Source: Chromera velia (lineage: Eukaryota; Sar; Chromeraceae). Taken from it: a stretch of 27,500 nucleotides of DNA. The position numbers and the translations under genes were made by a program. Below are positions 1 to 10,656 of the stretch, piece by piece. The notes below the pieces were generated by a model that had not been told where the DNA came from, did no database searches, and saw only the letters and a program-made list of their open reading frames with translations. The stretch's first letter is position 1, and each line of letters begins with the position of its first letter. Where the stretch lies: NCBI GenBank assembly GCA_018398765.1, contig JAHBMJ010000583.1, positions 1 to 27,500 on the forward strand, in the 5' to 3' direction.

Positions 1-23
1 TTCTATGCCCGTCTGCCTTTCCG

Positions 24-572
24 CTACCACTGCACAAATTTTAACAATGCTGACCATTGCTGCGGATTCAACTCGTTGATGAATTGTCCACACCCGACGG
101 TCGGTACCAGGATATCTGGAAATCCAGTGCCACTCAGGTGGACTTGTCGGTAGACGGCGATCTTTCGCTCCTGCGTGTTCCCCCACTTCCTCAGCAAAGC
201 AACTTCCCGATCCCCGATCGTTGTCGTCACAATGCAGTCGGGAAATCTCCAAACCGCCGCGCACCGCTCAATGCAGTGCATGATCGCGTGCGGCCATGAC
301 CCCTCTGCACTGAACACTTTTCGCTCCCCTGTAGAGAGTCGAACGATGGTGATGATGACATTGTCAGTCCGACTCTTGGCTGACTGCAAAAACGAAGGGC
401 CCAACCGCTGGGCTGCCTTTAGCAAGGGTTCTGTGCATTCGTCAAGGTATCCTCGAGGCATGCTCCTGATCGGACGCACCTCTACCTGCCAGGCGGTACA
501 TCGACGCCCTTTCATCTCGATCTCCGTCTCAGACTCAGTTGTGAGTTCGTCTTCTCTCGCTGAGCAGGTCAC
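24..572 (-). CDS. Hypothetical protein, unrecognised
   Basis: The minus strand carries an open frame of 182 codons ending in TAG at 24-26. The upstream-most start is a GTG at 572; the first ATG lies at 513-515 and would give 163 aa, so 515 is the more credible eukaryotic start unless a 5' exon joins upstream. The composition looks protein-like: mixed, with no low-complexity runs, several Trp and Cys, and an alternation of hydrophobic and charged residues suggesting an alpha/beta fold (for example NVIITIVRLSTGERKVF and DCIVTTTIGDREVALLRKW). I see no signal peptide, membrane segment or known catalytic motif, and I do not recognise the family. The opposite strand also has a 186-codon ORF (175-735), but its composition is less protein-like. 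It could be a complete small gene, the last exon of a longer gene, or a piece of a mobile element. Confidence 0.45.
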   Translation of the reverse strand: MTCSAREDELTTESETEIEMKGRRCTAWQVEVRPIRSMPRGYLDECTEPLLKAAQRLGPSFLQSAKSRTDNVIITIVRLSTGERKVFSAEGSWPHAIMHCIERCAAVWRFPDCIVTTTIGDREVALLRKWGNTQERKIAVYRQVHLSGTGFPDILVPTVGCGQFINELNPQQWSALLKFVQW

Positions 573-2267
573 CAGTGAAAATAGATACTGGAATTGCCCA
601 GGCGGAGGAAGGGAGCTAGGAGCGATCTATGGAGATGTATGGCGCGAGTGTTGCATACACACAGAGTGGAAGGATGATAGTATGAGAGTAGAGTCAATAC
701 TTTGTGAAGGATTCATTGTGAGGTTCCGACTCTAAAGAGAGTGTCATCTCCTTTGTAGTTTCTCAAACCATCAGTGATCACTACACTTCTTGTTCAGCCT
801 GATCAAACAACACATGTGCAACAGTGTGTACGGATGTCATAAATATGGCTTCCACAAATATCAATACAGAGATATTGTGCGGCGGCGCATGGCGGCGCGG
901 TGCCTGTCGCATGGGTCCTACCAATTAGACCCAAGCCATATTTCACTAAACTTATATAAGCTCTTAGGCTAGGAGTCTTAGCTTTGACAATAGCTCATTG
1001 ATTTTGAAAGTCTTAATTTAGTTTTTAGTGATTTTTTTGTCTCTATGGCTTTCTAGGATTTGCTAGTGGTGTCGACTGTGTCATGTCGTCTTGAGTGCTG
1101 TCGAGAGTGACCTCTAGACTTCAACCTCAAATCTACCTCAAATCTAGTCAAATTTAGGAGGCATTAACTTAAAGTTTATTCCCAGCATCTGGCTTATGCG
1201 TCTTTTGTCTCTTCCTTCTGTCCTGGTTACTGCTCTCGCTGCTAGCTCTCTCTCTCATGCGACCTCATACTTGACACTCCTCCGTCCAAATGCCTTAAAA
1301 CTCAAATCAAATCAAATCAAATCCTATTAAATCAAATCTGGTCACTACATAGAATAGGAGTTTTTTAACTTAAAAGTTCAATATAAATTATTAACGTGTG
1401 TTTTTTTAAATGTAATCGATTGTTCCTGATTATTTTTATATCACAATTGACTATGCCACTATGATTAATTGATAAGTTCCGTTCAAATAGGGGTTTTCTT
1501 CAGTTTTTCTTAGTTTTCCTACTATGTCTACCAGTCGCCAGGGGTAAGAGTAGCTAATAGTTAAAAAAAGATTTAAAAAGATCTAGAAAAAGATATTGTT
1601 CTTTCATAAATCATCATTAAGTTTGGATCTTGTTTGATAAATTTCATAATGTATATCGATTTATTGGTTTACCAAACCAGATACTGACCTAGATACTAAC
1701 TCGGATTGATTGATTGAGATAGATTTGTTCTACATAAATTTTAATCTGAATTTGAATAACTAAAATAAAGTTTTTTAAACTAAGTGAGACAGTTAGTCGA
1801 GACTGTTAGCTAGACTGTTAGAGTCTACTAACCCGGGCCAACATGGTGATACACTGAGGCGTACTGAGGCGACGCTAGCTCGCACAGGAGTGCGCATACA
1901 TCAGGCATACACAGGTACACACAAGCCCCAGCATGCCTTCAAAACTTGACGTAGAAAACATGTAGCAGCCCCTGCTTGGGTTTCCTAGTAGGTTCAACAT
2001 CGATCGCCACTAAGATCGACGCCGATGCATGCATGACATTGCATGACCCAGCGGAGGGCGGGGCTGTAATTCTTTTATACGCTCCGGTACGCTCCGGGGC
2101 TTTTGGAGTTGTGAGTGGAGCAAGCAGCTCTGTAGCTGTGCCCTATATAGCTAGCTGTATAATCTCTCTTTCTGGAATATGCCTCTGTGTTGGTCAGATT
2201 TTTCAATCTGACATTCACACTCATCCACTATCATCCATGCGCTCCCACCTCAACTCTTTGTAAGTAC
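573..2267. other. Intergenic, no gene seen
   Basis: Moderately AT-rich sequence with frequent stops in all frames. It holds a short AAATC-type repeat (about 1304-1340). There is a TATATA stretch near 2144-2150 that could be a promoter element, but it lies about 630 bp upstream of the proposed LRR start codon and is unsupported. No RNA gene was recognised. Confidence 0.5.
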
Positions 2268-2478
2268 GCTTTCCGGGCCATGTCGTGGGCTTAGGGAAAT
2301 TGTTTGGTAAGGGCCGGCCCCTCAGCTACGCTTTCCGGGCGGCCCGGGCTATGTCGTGGACTCAGGGTAGCTCAGGGAAATTGTTTGGTAAGTGCCCCCT
2401 GCTTCGCTTTCCGGGGCCATGGGCTCAGGGGATTCTTAGGTAAGTGCCCCCCGCTTCGCTTTTCGGGGCCATGCGTGG
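2268..2478 (+). repeat. Degenerate tandem repeat upstream of LRR gene
   Basis: Four imperfect copies start at about 2268, 2329, 2405 and 2457 (spacing 61, 76 and 52 bp). Each opens with CGCTTTCCGGG or a close variant. The units share GGCCATG or GCTATG, then a CTCAGGG or TTAGGG block, and close with GGTAAG(T)GCC. The last copy is truncated. The array ends about 300 bp before the proposed LRR start codon. It may be promoter-proximal repeat DNA; no function can be read from it. Confidence 0.6.
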
Positions 2479-2776
2479 AACCGACGTCTCTTCGACGTAT
2501 CTTCGACGTCTTCTCTTGTGACTCTTGTGGTCACACTCTTCTGCACTGACACTGTGCCCGACTCCCCACGAAGTAGCCAGTGTGCCGAAGTGAAACAAGA
2601 CAAGCAGATTCTTTTTTCTGAACCTGCTCCGGTCGGGTCTGCACTGAATGCGTGTTGGTCTTGCGGCCCTCCGCACTCTTTTCTCGTCCCACCTTATAGA
2701 TTGCTCAACGATTTGAAGTCGCAGAGTTTTTGCCTTCCCTCTGACAGACTGCAATCGCGAGCCCTTGTTAAATAGA

Positions 2777-5700
2777 ATGTCTAGACACGCAACCACTGCA
2801 AAGCTCTCCCCTGCAGGTCCGTAATTTTTGCACATTTCCTCCCCTTGGTATGAGGAGTTGCGAAGCGTCTGCACTTTTTTTTCGTGAAAAATTCGCCGTC
2901 TCCACTCTCCTTTCCCTCCTTCCCTTCGTTCGCAGGTGGGGCGCATTCGGATAGTCCCGGAAAGGAAACTGCGGAGAGGAAAGACAACGAGCTCTGTATC
3001 CTTTTCGACCACGCTTGCCCCTCCGCAGAGGTGCGTGCGTGTCTCTCCGTCTTCCACCTGCTCTCCAGTCACTGTCTACTTCTGTCTACATATGCAGTCT
3101 CGCGCTGACTGACCATTTGAAATTTGATTTTGAAACGGATTCACAATCAAGAGTCTTATTCGGCTGCTTTCTGCTGCAGGCCATATCCGAGCTGGCCTCC
3201 AACAAGGACGGCTTTGGCTCGGCATGGCTCCTCCTCGAGTTCATCAAAAAGGTCAGCGGTCGGGAGAGGTTCGTGGTTTTTCTAGGAGTGGATTTCTGTG
3301 ACTTCTCTAAGAGTGCTGGTACCAGACTGGAAAAAGCCTTCGCTTGAGGGAATTGATGAAGAGGTGTAATTTGTGCCTGTCCCTGTGCATGCATGCAGGG
3401 ACGCTCCAAGCTGCCTCTTGGGAGCCTCGATCTTTCGGGTGAGTGCGGGAAGGTGCCTTAAGAGTTTTCGGCTTTCTTTGGTTTAATCTTGATTTCTGAC
3501 CCCGTAATTTTCAGTTGAGAAGGGTGACGGAAAAGAACAGGGTCTTTGGTTGGGAAGGGCGGCAACGTGTGTCTTCCCCTGCCCCTAGCTCGAAGTTTAA
3601 GTAGGCCTACGTTTCTCGACCTGGCAGGGAGACAGAACGCGCCGCAATCCGTCGTTCTTGACACTTTCGCAGCCCAGTGCGCGTCTGCCTTCGGTAATAG
3701 CGCCACCTCGAATGCAATTGCTCCTGCAGGTTTTTCTCTAGGTGCTGGCAAACTGAAGCTCCTTCTGGCCTCGATTCCTCCGGGTCCGGGCATTCTCGAG
3801 ACTCTCACATGCGGTCAGGCGCAGAGTTTTTCTTTTTGCACCGTCTCAGACTCATCACCTTCGCTTCTTTGGAGAAGCGGCGGGAGGTACCGGAAGACAC
3901 CAAGAATGAGAGAACGGCAGTCAAACTGCACATGAGTGTGTCATGCCGAATGTTGGTTCAGAGTTCCTTGCATCCCCTCTCTGCAGGTCCTCATGTCTGC
4001 AGGGACGCCTGCCTCCCCGTGCTTCTCGACTTCCTTCGGGGACTCAAAGCGGGGGGGACAGGAGGACGCGAACCGTTGATCTGTCTGAAGACTCTCAACC
4101 TTGCCAGTCAGTCTGTCTCGCTTGAATGGCCTGCGTATGAATGAAGTCTGACATGCCAGTCAGCAATAGATACTTCAGAGTCATGCAGAAAGAGAGAAGC
4201 TCCGTGAGGGTGAATGAGAGGCCCTACATTCCTTCTGGAAGGTTGCCTTTTTGTTCTTTGGGGGGAACGGGGAACACACTGCCTGATTTGTCGTCGTTTC
4301 AAGGTGCAAAGAGACGTGCTTGTAAGCGAGGAGACTGAAACAGGATTCTCCCCTACTGCTGCAGAATGCGATCTGAATCAGGCGACTCGTGGCGTCTTTG
4401 ACCTGCTGCCTTCTTCTCTGGAACACCTGGACTTGAATGGTCAGTCAGTCAGTCAGACTTTTAGGCAGAGAGGGACTGTCAATGCGGCCTCGGTAGCATT
4501 TCTGGAGACCCCCCTCTCTCCTCTGTTACCCTCTCTCCTCTATTGCTTTCTCAACTGTCGCACATTCCGCTGCCTGTGTGTCTCCCTGTTCTCTTTGTCT
4601 GCCGACTGTCTGCCTGTTTGCCATTTTCCCCATATCTCCCTTCTTTTGCTTGTTTTTCCGTCCCCGTCCGTCGCTGAGGATCTCCGCACACACAAATGAA
4701 GCTCTGCTTGCGTCTGGTTCTCTGAGAATGGAAGAGAAAAGAAAGAAAGCATGTCCGGGAAGCTCATACACTTTTCTGTTCATGATTTTATATCATTCCG
4801 TCAATCGAGGGAAAAATATTTGAAGAAAAAAGATTCACCTTCTGCCTCTGCATAATGGTGCGATTCTCCGTGTAAGCGCATGCCGTGTTTCTTTGTCTTC
4901 TTCTTTGGTACGTGATCTTCCGTCGTGATTTGTCGACTGGATCTATCTTCGTGCTCACGGTACGCCAAACATTGCTCTCATCTCTTCTCCTTCATGAAAT
5001 CCTTCTTTCTTTGTTTCTTTCTTTTCTTTTCGGCTGTATGCGTCTGTAGAGACCAGGTCTATCTTCTGATATGGTCCCCCCCTCTCTGCAGGCAACCGTC
5101 TCCGCTGCTCGTCCATGGAAGCGCTTGGCTCTGTCCTCTCGTCGGGGGGGCTCCCGCACCTTCTGAGCCTTGACTTGAGTGACAACCCTCTGGGACCTTC
5201 AGGGCTGAGGGCAGTTGCGAGGGGCCTTTCTTCCTCTCCGCAGTCGCTTCCCCTGCAGTCCCTCAAACTGGCCCGTACAAAGGCCAAAGCGGAGGGGGTA
5301 GAAGCACTGGCAGAAGCATTGAAAGCCAAGAAGACGACCTCTCTGCAGACCCTCGACCTTGAGGGGAACGATGTGAGGTCGGAGGGGGTGAAGCACTTGG
5401 CATCCGCAGTCAATGCAGAGGCTGTGCCTCATTTCCGAGTCCTGATACTGAAGCGAAATCGCCTGATCTATCAGACTACTGGTGAAGCAGAGCAAGGGAA
5501 TTGCGGTCCGATTGTCGACCTGCTGTCCACAAGTACGTTGAAGGAGTTGGAGGAGCTTGACATGAGTCAAACGGTTTCTTTGTTTGAATTCGAAGCTCAT
5601 TTCCCTTTGACGGTCCCAGGTCGTTTCCCCAAACTCCGAAAGCTCAACCTGGGGGGGCGGGGATATCGAATGTACATGAGCTCTGAGCAGTTGGCCAGGT

Positions 5701-7403
5701 TTGCAACTGGTTTGGGGGTGGGGGGGTTGCCGTCTCTTCAAGAGCTGGTGATCCCTTACGGCCGATTTACAGAGAATCTGAATGCAGGGGGGGTTGTTGC
5801 TCTTGCCAACGCCCTCAGTTCTGGGCATCTGGCTGAGGTGAGGGGGTTGGAGATCGCTGCTCGGCCCGACATGACAAAAGAGGCTTTTGAGGGTCTTAGT
5901 CGCAGCCTTGCAGCAGGCAAGACATTACTCCTGCAGACCCTAGATCTTTCAGTGGATGCGGACAATACAGGGGAGGGGGTAGGGAACCTCGCTGAGGGCA
6001 TTCGAGGGGGGAGGCTGCGCTCGTTGGTAAGTCTCAGGCTGGCCGCTTCCCGCATCACTCCGTCCCTCTTGAGCGGAAATTCGATGTGGGCACTGGGGCT
6101 GGCGCTGGGTGGTGGGGGGTGTCCGGGCCTCCAGAAGCTCGATCTAAGATGGTGGGAGGAAGGAGATGGGTGGGTGGGGGGATTAGCGGAGGGTTTGGGT
6201 GGGGGGCGTTTGTCGTCTCTTCAAGGTCTCTCCCTCGAAGTGAGATGTGGGGAGGAGGGTGGGGGGGAGGGATGCAAAGCTTTGGGGGAGGTTTTGGCGA
6301 CTAGTAAGGTCCCCTCCCTCCGGGCTGTCAGCCTCACATGTTGGTGCAACCAGAGCTTTCGTTCTCTCTGTGAGGGCCTGTCTCGAGGGAGGGTTGGCCC
6401 TCCAACACTGATAGACGTTGGTTTGTGGGGAGACAACCTGCAATTTGGTTTGACATGTCTGGCAGAGGTCATTCGAGCAGGCAAGCTGTCGGGGTTGCGG
6501 AAATTTGAGCATTTTGGCACCGGGGTGCTCAGCCGAGAGGAGGGGGGGGCGTTTGGAGAGGCCCTCACACATGCAAATGCGTCCCTGGCCTCTCTAAAGG
6601 AAATTATTTTTCATCGTCAAACGGAAGAAGGAATTACGGGTTTGTTGTCGGGCCTCTCCAGAGGTCCGGGCAGTCTGCCCGCCTTCCGCTCCTTCCCCTA
6701 TACCGCTCTCCCGACACAAAGTGTTCAGTCTCTGTCCGCCCTTGTTAGTGCAGGCAGAGTCCCTTCCCTCAGCGAGCTGAGAGTGGACTTGTCGGCGATC
6801 GGGCAGGAGGCGATGCAGGCTTTTGCAGCCGCCCTCGGTTCTTCCCACGTCTCTGCACTGCGACGACTCGATGTCATCTTTCGCGGCACCGCCCCTGAAA
6901 GTGCCGCTGTGCGGGTTGGGATGTTCTCAGGTGCGTTGAGCTCTGGGCATCTCCGCGGCTTGGAAGAACTTTGGGTGAGGGGTGTTCGTGTGGTCGAGGA
7001 GGTCCGTGCGTTGTGTGTGGGCCTGGGCAGTGGGAGGTTGTCTTCCCTCCACAGGCTCCGACTCTTCGGTTGCAGGTTGGGGCCTGATCGGGGAAGGGCT
7101 CTGTCAGAGGTTTTGGTTGCAGAGAAGCTGCCTAGCTTGAGGACGCTGGAAGTGGGGCACACAGGGCTCACAGACGGAGGGGTGACGGCACTTACAGAGG
7201 GGTGGATGAGCCGCCCCCCCCATCCCCTCGAAGATCTGGACCTGTCGAGCAATCTGCTGACGGGGAGAGTTGTGGACCCCCTTATGACCCTGCTGCGGTC
7301 AGGGCGGGTGTCCTCATTACACACCCTGTCTCTGTGCGAAAATGACGATCTAGATGAAAGATCGAGACAGTTGTTCTCCCATACAGTCCTGAATATGGGG
7401 TAG
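2777..7403 (+). CDS. Leucine-rich repeat protein, ribonuclease-inhibitor type, 8 exons
   Basis: Proposed exons: 2777-2816, 2936-3030, 3180-3251, 3399-3438, 3730-3813, 3987-4106, 4365-4439, 5092-7403. They join without a stop to 2838 nt (945 aa, stop TAG 7401-7403). The N-terminal ~85 residues are not LRR; they include a helical block (residues about 55-70) rich in Leu and Phe. About 28 LxxLxLxx(N/G)-type repeats follow, for example GSLDLSG, KTLNLAK, EHLDLNG, LSLDLSDNPLG, LQTLDLEGND and LEDLDLSSNLL. The intervening segments (ALAEAL, GLSRG, SLSSGxLPSL) are typical of RNI-like LRRs, which form a curved protein-binding solenoid. No signal peptide, membrane helix or enzyme domain is visible, so the protein is probably intracellular and the partner is unknown. 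Exons 4-7 each carry about one repeat and are joined by phase-1 introns. Exon 1 (13 codons) is the least certain; it was chosen because its phase matches exon 2. AATAAA occurs at about 7508, roughly 105 nt past the stop. Confidence 0.8.
5092..7403 (+). other. Large terminal LRR exon (exon 8)
   Basis: One uninterrupted 2312-nt coding exon following the acceptor TCTCTGCAG ending at 5091. It encodes residues 176-945 and about 24 LRR units. Glycine codons are often written as G homopolymers (runs of 6-8 G near 5143, 5653, 5720 and 6541). These are slippage-prone and are the places where an assembly error or frameshift would be easiest to introduce. The frame nevertheless stays open throughout. 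Confidence 0.85.
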
Positions 7404-8062
7404 AATTGATCAGATTGATCGAGAACTACGTTTTTTTTCTGTCTGACAAAGTTTGTCAGAAAAACTAGCAGAAAAATCTTTCAAAAAAGAATTCAAAGGA
7501 ATTGATATGAATAAAAAAGAAGAAGGCTTTAATTTTAAAAGAGTGTTAATTTATCTTTATAAAATAAAAAAAACTGTGCTGAACTGTTACTTCAACTGTA
7601 GCCTGAACTTGAGGAAACCGTAAAAACCTATAGGTTACTATAGAAGCAAAGGATTCAGAGAGAAGGAATTGAGGGATCGGATACAGCCGAAACAGAAGCA
7701 AGGAAGATGCTGCTTTTGGCTTTACAAGTCGATCCGTATGAAGCATGCAGAGCCGTTTGCGATCTTTGTCACTCACTGTGCACGCCTGTCCCTGTGTGAA
7801 CGCGACCTTTTCTTCTTCTGTTCGAGTCTTATATTGCCACCTACAACGCGTATGCTGCTCGTGAGCTCACCAAGCGAGCACTTCAGGGGATCTCGCGCTT
7901 AGCCTTATCTCTAGAGTTGAGTGATTGACGATCTCTTGCATGAACATGGGCTGCTGGGAGCACGACTCCACTCTAGTAAAGCCAACTTCATTCATTCATT
8001 CAGATAGCTAGATTTATAAGTACATACGAGTCTTACGAGATTATTCAAATAAAATGTGCTAG
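7404..8062. other. AT-rich intergenic region downstream of LRR gene
   Basis: A switch to low G+C occurs right after the LRR stop. A-runs and an AATAAA hexamer near 7508 could serve 3'-end formation. No coding sequence is recognised; the short ORFs here lack protein-like composition. Confidence 0.5.
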
Positions 8063-8660
8063 GCTCTGCACTCCATAAATAAAAAAAGAAGAAAAAAAAA
8101 GAAAGTTTCCGATCTTTTTCTTCTTTTTTTATTTATCAACTAAAACACATATAGTTTTCACGCAACATCCCATGCAACAGTCCTGCAACACTTGAATAAC
8201 AGTTGTTTACCTGTTGACTACTATGATTAAAAAAAAAAAAATCTATTAAAAAAAAAGTTTTTTTTTTTAAATGTAGTGCAGGGCCTAGAAAATGTGATAA
8301 CACTGTTGTCAAATCTAATGTACGTTAATCAAGCTAGATGCTAGGTTAGGTATTATTATTTACCGTCCTAAGCTCTGCACTCGAAAAAAAAGAAAAGAAA
8401 AAAAAAAATAAACGGTGCTCATATTTTTATTATTTTTTTATATATATCAACACGACAGCTGTTGTTTTTAAAGCAACACTGTGCAACGTTCTTTGCAACA
8501 TCTGAACAACACTCTAGCAATATCTTAATGATATCTCAATAAGTGTTATTCTTTATGTCACACTCTTTTACACTCTTTAATACTCTTTACAACATGTGGA
8601 TAACATCTTTGCAACACTTTGACAACACTTGAACAACAGTTGTTTATCAGGATCTATTTA
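8063..8660. repeat. Dispersed CAACA-rich repeat family, two to three copies
   Basis: Two copies begin with GCTCTGCACTC (8063-8073 and 8372-8382). Each is followed by an A-rich run, a T-rich run, ATCAAC, and then a string of GCAACA, TGCAAC and TGAANAACA motifs. A further partial copy occupies about 8580-8650 and ends in GAACAACAGTTGTTTA, matching AATAACAGTTGTTTA near 8198. Related sequence recurs at about 25140-25260. The A-run/T-run hairpin head suggests a MITE-like or otherwise foldable element, but no target-site duplications were identified. Confidence 0.5.
8075..8136. repeat. Perfect 22-bp inverted repeat, 18-nt loop
   Basis: Left arm 8075-8096 (ATAAAT, seven A, GAAGAAAAA) is the exact reverse complement of the right arm 8115-8136. 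The spacer is 8097-8114. This is the head of the first CAACA repeat copy. In the second copy the arms have degenerated to plain A and T runs. Confidence 0.8.
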
Positions 8661-9600
8661 AAAAAAATCTATAAAAAAAAATTGATCTCAATATTTTTTT
8701 CATATCTTTTTACAGTGTGGAGCCTAGTTACCAGCTTAACTGGCCTGACTGTTTTAAAAAGCCTGCCAGTGGTCTCTAAGAGAGGTTTGCTAGGAGGTTT
8801 GAGTATTATTTAATATTTAGTAATATTTAGATTCTATAACCCCTATAATACTTCAGTAATCTTGAAACACCGCGCTATGGGCGTGGCCAGATTTGAAAAA
8901 ACGGCGTTAAAGGCACGGCTTTATTTAAAAGTATCGCATAGGGGGCGCTAGAGCGTGCAGTCAAAATAAGGTAGATATGAAACGGTTGTACGGCTTGTAC
9001 CAAAGGTGCAGACAGCCTTCAAATACCTTCAAACAATGTGTGCATGAGGAGTGTTCCTTTGTCAGTGCCGGGGCTATTTAGGGCTATTGCTGTGGCGCAG
9101 GCTAGCGCAGGCACATCTTTTTTGCGATTGAGAGTAAATGAAGAACCCAAGTTTTCAAACCAAACTTCTAGACTAAACTAAACTAAACCGAATGTATTTA
9201 GCATCTATTAGCATCAAATTCACTTTCAAAAGAAAGTTTTGTCTCAGGCACGGCAAGTAGTGAAAAATCTGTTTCATGATACTGTGGAGTGTCTAGAAGT
9301 GTTAGGGAGGTTAGCCTACTTAAAAGCTGCGTTACATGAAAGTGCGTAAAAGTGCGCTGATACAGCAAGAGCAACAATCAGGAAACCTAAGGAAACTAAT
9401 GAGATCCAATGAGTAGATAAAAAAAAAAAAAAATTAGGAAAACTGACTGGATGGATCTATTAGGGGACGCGGCATGCATGAAAAAACCCTCAATCAACAA
9501 ACTAGGTTAGATCTGTCTCTTATATATGAATATAGGGACGTGGCATACATGAAAAAACCCTCAATCATCAATCATCATTATTAGATGGATTATTAATCAT
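8661..9600. other. AT-rich intergenic region
   Basis: No gene recognised. It contains several A and T homopolymers and the direct repeat pair listed separately. Confidence 0.5.
9464..9566 (+). repeat. Direct repeat pair, 33 nt, 70 bp apart
   Basis: The copies at 9464-9496 and 9534-9566 share GGGACG(C/T)GGCAT(G/A)CATG, then six A, then CCCTCAATCA, with two differences in 33 nt. They lie next to AAT/ATC-rich sequence at the presumed 3' end of the minus-strand retroelement. Confidence 0.7.
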
Positions 9601-10020
9601 TATTATTAATCGGTCTATAGGCCATCATACAGTGTATGAGTCTAGGACAATGCTTTATTGCCCCTTTGCCAGACCTGCATCATACAACGGGAGGGGGCTT
9701 CACTCTCGTAACTCTAAACACCCTGTATCTAAAAGATGCTTTCTAAATCGCTGATGTTGTTTCCCTTCTGTGGGAGGAGTACGACAACTGCAACAGAGAC
9801 TCTCAGGCAGTAGAGGCAGACAGGAAGACCGGTGGAGAGGGGGTACGGGAGATGTACGTGGGAGATGGAAAAAGAAGATTCAAAGGTGAGACGGGAAGAG
9901 AGGTAAGTAACCATCACATGCATCGAATCGCAGGCCTTATGATGGAGGGCGCAGACAGATGTTTCGCAAGAGTCGCAGAGCCGGTATGGGTGAGTGTCTG
10001 AGTGCCAGGGTGACCTTCAT

Positions 10021-10656
10021 TCATGCCAACAATTCGCTTTGCGTGGCGTGTTTTAGAGGGGTGGAGTCTATCGATAGCAACCACTTTCTCTCTCTTTCTT
10101 GGGCTCTGTCTAATTTAGCTTCAATTTCGGCTACAATTGCATTCAGAGCCTCTCGATCTGCTCTTGTTTCTGTGCATTCAGTCAGTTGGTGCAGTAGATC
10201 GTCTGCTTTGCCCCTGCATGCAGGGCAAACCGCGTCTTCCAGCCCTCTGTACGGTGTATAGGGGCGACCACCAAGCAACATATACAGCAAGGCTGAAAAA
10301 GGGCCTGAGGACCAGATCGCAGCGCGAGGGAGGGAAACGAAACGGGGGGACGAAGGGGATGAAGGAAAAGTAGAGGAAAGGAAGAGGAGACACAAACGTT
10401 GGGCAGTAGGATAAGACGTTTGGAACACATTCGGTCTGACTCCTCTGCCAAACTGCAAAACCGCCCCCCGTGAAGCGGCCCTTTCTAGACAACCATCAAT
10501 CCATTCATCGATGCACCTCTTAGCACCTCGCCCCCCGCCGGGCTGTCCGGCGTGGATCGATTGAATTAAGTGAACCACATAATTGCCTTCGCAAACACTA
10601 CAGGCGCTTTCGCCGCGTTGCCGGTCAACAGAAAAAGTATCGATAAATCTTCACTG
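10021..10656 (-). mobile_element. Probable non-LTR retrotransposon C-terminal fragment (decayed)
   Basis: The minus-strand frame is open from about 10656 to a stop at 10021 and has no ATG near its 5' end (the first usable start is a GTG at 10578), so it is a fragment or a downstream exon. Its distal part contains C-P-A-C, eight residues, H, four residues, C. That CX2CX8HX4C pattern, preceded by LLYMLLGGR and followed by a charged helix (EALNAIVAEIEAKLDRAQ), resembles the CCHC knuckle that ends many LINE reverse transcriptases. Downstream on the same strand, an AATAAA in the complement near 9653 and a TAATAATAAT-like tract near 9590-9615 would fit a 3' UTR and tail. The reverse transcriptase core itself is not visible. 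It could instead be an unrelated zinc-knuckle protein. Confidence 0.4.

Noticed and set aside
175-735. 186-codon plus-strand frame
   Set aside because: Overlaps the minus-strand ORF; its composition is irregular and it looks like the shadow frame.
1976-2263. 95-codon plus-strand frame
   Set aside because: Small, no recognisable motif and no splice context; most likely chance.
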